Source: Saccharopolyspora indica
GTDB taxonomy: Bacteria; Actinomycetota; Actinomycetes; Mycobacteriales; Pseudonocardiaceae
Length of the DNA stretch: 64,000 bases
NCBI RefSeq assembly: GCF_027853965.1
Contig: NZ_JAQGLB010000002.1
Span: 681,347-745,346, forward strand
Reading direction: 5' to 3'
Below, one piece after another: positions 62,300 through 64,000 of the stretch (the first letter of the stretch is position 1; each line of letters begins with the position of its first letter). A program made the position numbers and the translations under genes. Below the pieces are notes generated by a model. That model did not search any database. It was not told the origin of the DNA and worked only from the letters and a program-made list of their open reading frames with translations.

Positions 62300-63794
62300 C
62301 CCGAGGGGATTCCTGAAGCACACCCGGGCCGACGCCCCCAAGCGCCCCACCGACGAGCGGCTGGGCGACTGGCAGGAGGTCTACGCCGCGCTGTCCACTG
62401 AGGACATGACCGCGCAGGTGTCGGAGCAGGCGTCGCGGTGCATGGACTGCGGCATCCCGTTCTGCCACTCCGGTTCGGCGGGCTGCCCGCTGGGCAACCT
62501 GATCCCGGAGTGGAACGACATGGTGCGCCGCGGCCAGTGGCAGGCGGCGGGCGACCGGCTGCACGCCACCAACAACTTCCCGGAGTTCACCGGCAAGCTG
62601 TGCCCCGCGCCGTGCGAGGCGGCCTGCGTGCTGGCGATCTCCCCGGAGGCGGGCGGCGCGGTGACCATCAAGCGCGTCGAGGAGACCATCGCCGAGGTCA
62701 ACTGGGCCAACGATCACGTCACCGCGCAGGTGACGGAGGCGCACACCGGCAAGCGGGTGGCAGTGGTGGGTTCCGGCCCTGGCGGGCTGGCCGCGGCCCA
62801 GCAGCTGACCCGCGCCGGGCACGAGGTGACCGTCTACGAGCGCGACGACCGCATCGGCGGCCTGCTGCGCTACGGCATCCCCGAGTTCAAGATGGAGAAG
62901 TCCGTCCTGGACCGGCGGCTGGCGCAGATGCGCGACGAGGGCACGAAGTTCATCACCGGCTGCGAGGTCGGCGTGGACCTGACGGTCGAGGACCTGCGCG
63001 CCGGCTACGACGCCGTGGTGCTCGCGGTGGGCGCGCTGCGCGGCCGCGACGACACCACGATCCCCGGCCGGGAGCTCAAGGGCGTGCACCTGGCGATGGA
63101 GCACCTGGTCCCGGCGAACAAGGAGTGCGAGGGCGACGGCCCGGCGTCGATCTCGGCGCGGGGCAAGCACGTCATCATCCTCGGCGGCGGCGACACCGGA
63201 GCGGACTGCTACGGCACCGCCACCCGCCAGGGCGCGCTGTCGGTGACCCAGCTGGACAACTACCCGCAGCCGCCGACGGCCCGCGACGACGACCGCTCCC
63301 CGTGGCCGACCTGGCCGTACATCCTGCGCACCTACCCGGCGCACGAGGAAGCGGGGGAGCGCAAGTTCGCGGTGGCGATCGAGTCGTTCGTCGGTGACGA
63401 CGAGGGCAACGTGCGCGCGGTCCGCCTGCGCGAGGTGAAGGTCCAGCGCGACGAGAACGGCCGCCGCCAGGTGGTCCCGGTCTCCGACGAGGTCCAGGAA
63501 CTGCCCTGCGACCTGGCGCTGCTGGCGATCGGCTTCGAAGGCGTCGAGCGCATGCCGCTCCTGGACGGCCTGGGCATCGACCTGACCAAGCGGGGCACGA
63601 TCGGCTGCGGCTCCAACTGGGAGACGACGACGCCCGGCGTCTTCGTCTGCGGAGACGCCCACCGAGGAGCCTCCCTGGTGGTCTGGGCGATCGCGGAAGG
63701 CCGCTCGGTGGCCAACGCGGTGGACGCCCACCTGACCGGCTCTTCCCAACTCCCATCCCCGGTCCATCCCACCGCACTCCCGCTGGCGGTCTGA
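62292..63794 (+). CDS. gltD: Glutamate synthase (NADPH), small subunit
   Basis: This 500-aa protein starts at GTG overlapping the gltB stop by 8 bp. The N-terminal Fe-S region has [20 protein letters not shown] and [17 protein letters not shown]-binding is [20 protein letters not shown] and NADPH-binding is [20 protein letters not shown]; the C-terminal FAD contact is [20 protein letters not shown]. It passes electrons from NADPH to GltB. Confidence 0.97.
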   Translation: MADPRGFLKHTRADAPKRPTDERLGDWQEVYAALSTEDMTAQVSEQASRCMDCGIPFCHSGSAGCPLGNLIPEWNDMVRRGQWQAAGDRLHATNNFPEFTGKLCPAPCEAACVLAISPEAGGAVTIKRVEETIAEVNWANDHVTAQVTEAHTGKRVAVVGSGPGGLAAAQQLTRAGHEVTVYERDDRIGGLLRYGIPEFKMEKSVLDRRLAQMRDEGTKFITGCEVGVDLTVEDLRAGYDAVVLAVGALRGRDDTTIPGRELKGVHLAMEHLVPANKECEGDGPASISARGKHVIILGGGDTGADCYGTATRQGALSVTQLDNYPQPPTARDDDRSPWPTWPYILRTYPAHEEAGERKFAVAIESFVGDDEGNVRAVRLREVKVQRDENGRRQVVPVSDEVQELPCDLALLAIGFEGVERMPLLDGLGIDLTKRGTIGCGSNWETTTPGVFVCGDAHRGASLVVWAIAEGRSVANAVDAHLTGSSQLPSPVHPTALPLAV

Positions 63795-63802
63795 TTTTTC
63801 GA

Positions 63803-63939
63803 GGTGAAGGGCACCTTTCGCCAAGTAACTCGGTGAAAGGTGCCCTTCGCTCAACCCTCGAACGTGCGGCGCCACGCGAATGGGTTTGAGGTGAAGGGCA
63901 CCTTTCACCAGCTAAGTTGGTGAAAGGTGCCCTTCACCT
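63803..63939. repeat. Two family C palindromes in tandem (copies 4 and 5)
   Basis: Copy 4 (63803-63850) is imperfect; copy 5 (63889-63939) reads aggtgaagggcacctttcac and returns as its complement around gctaag. They follow gltD and are about 40 bp apart, like the tandem pair at 31507-31644. From 63940 to the window end I see nothing else. Confidence 0.9.
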
Positions 63940-64000
63940 CGACTGCTTCGCGCGGTCTGATCCTTCGCCGCTGACGTGAGAAGTGGCCCGGGCGTGTGTG

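Noticed and set aside
57524..62350. Open frame of about 1600 codons antisense to gltB
   Set aside because: Same artefact: repeated valine/leucine/arginine/histidine composition opposite a highly conserved gene and no recognisable domain.

Overview
The window comes from a high-GC Gram-positive actinomycete. Gene order (hisDCB, then hisHA and hisFI, then trpE-trpC-trpBA-lgt, then gltBD), a PriA-type HisA, a DUF397/XRE cassette and intergenic palindromes resembling those I associate with Pseudonocardiales suggest Saccharopolyspora or a close relative; this is inference from content, not a database match.

Bases 1 to about 10,115 are foreign: visibly lower in GC, packed with tiny overlapping genes, and carrying phage replication and RNA-repair functions. 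They hold the 3' end of a family A DNA polymerase, two RNA ligases, a polynucleotide kinase/phosphatase, a dCMP deaminase, two small lipoproteins, a minus-strand run of very small proteins, three long-arm hairpins, and an XRE/DUF5753 regulator with three DUF397-type partners. I read this as the right end of an integrated prophage. The boundary lies in a chromosomal gene: at 10,111-10,203 on the minus strand is the N-terminus of a metabolite:H+ symporter-type MFS protein that breaks off just before its expected EWYDF motif.

From 10.3 kb the sequence is chromosomal. It holds a DUF2848 hydrolase, a five-gene oligopeptide/nickel-type ABC transporter, a CNNM/CBS membrane protein, a VOC protein, a YqeB-like protein and a secreted M14 carboxypeptidase. 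Histidine biosynthesis follows as hisD-hisC-hisB (21.2-24.5 kb), then about 16 kb of other genes, then hisH, priA(hisA), hisF and hisI (40.3-45.6 kb). The intervening genes are a membrane nSTAND-WD40 protein, a Tat-exported phospholipase C, a dicarboxylate symporter, a TetR-controlled FAD monooxygenase, a CitA/CitB-like two-component system, and SoxR facing a split transketolase plus a PPOX protein. Between priA and hisF lie a decayed AraC regulator, a DUF2000 protein and a secreted TAP-like peptidase.

The tryptophan genes follow: trpE, a Trp-associated membrane protein, a small coupled ORF, trpC, trpB, trpA, then lgt. No trpF is present, which fits a bifunctional PriA. A HigBA-type toxin-antitoxin pair with a perfect 40-bp palindrome, a BtuFCD-like ABC transporter under a cobalamin riboswitch, and glutamate synthase gltB-gltD complete the window.

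Intergenic space is unusually rich in repeats: four copies of a non-palindromic repeat of about 130 bp, and four families of palindromes (five copies of a 45-bp form, five of a 48-bp form, and smaller families based on gatttcagtggaaatc and gtcaatttcgtacgaaattgac).
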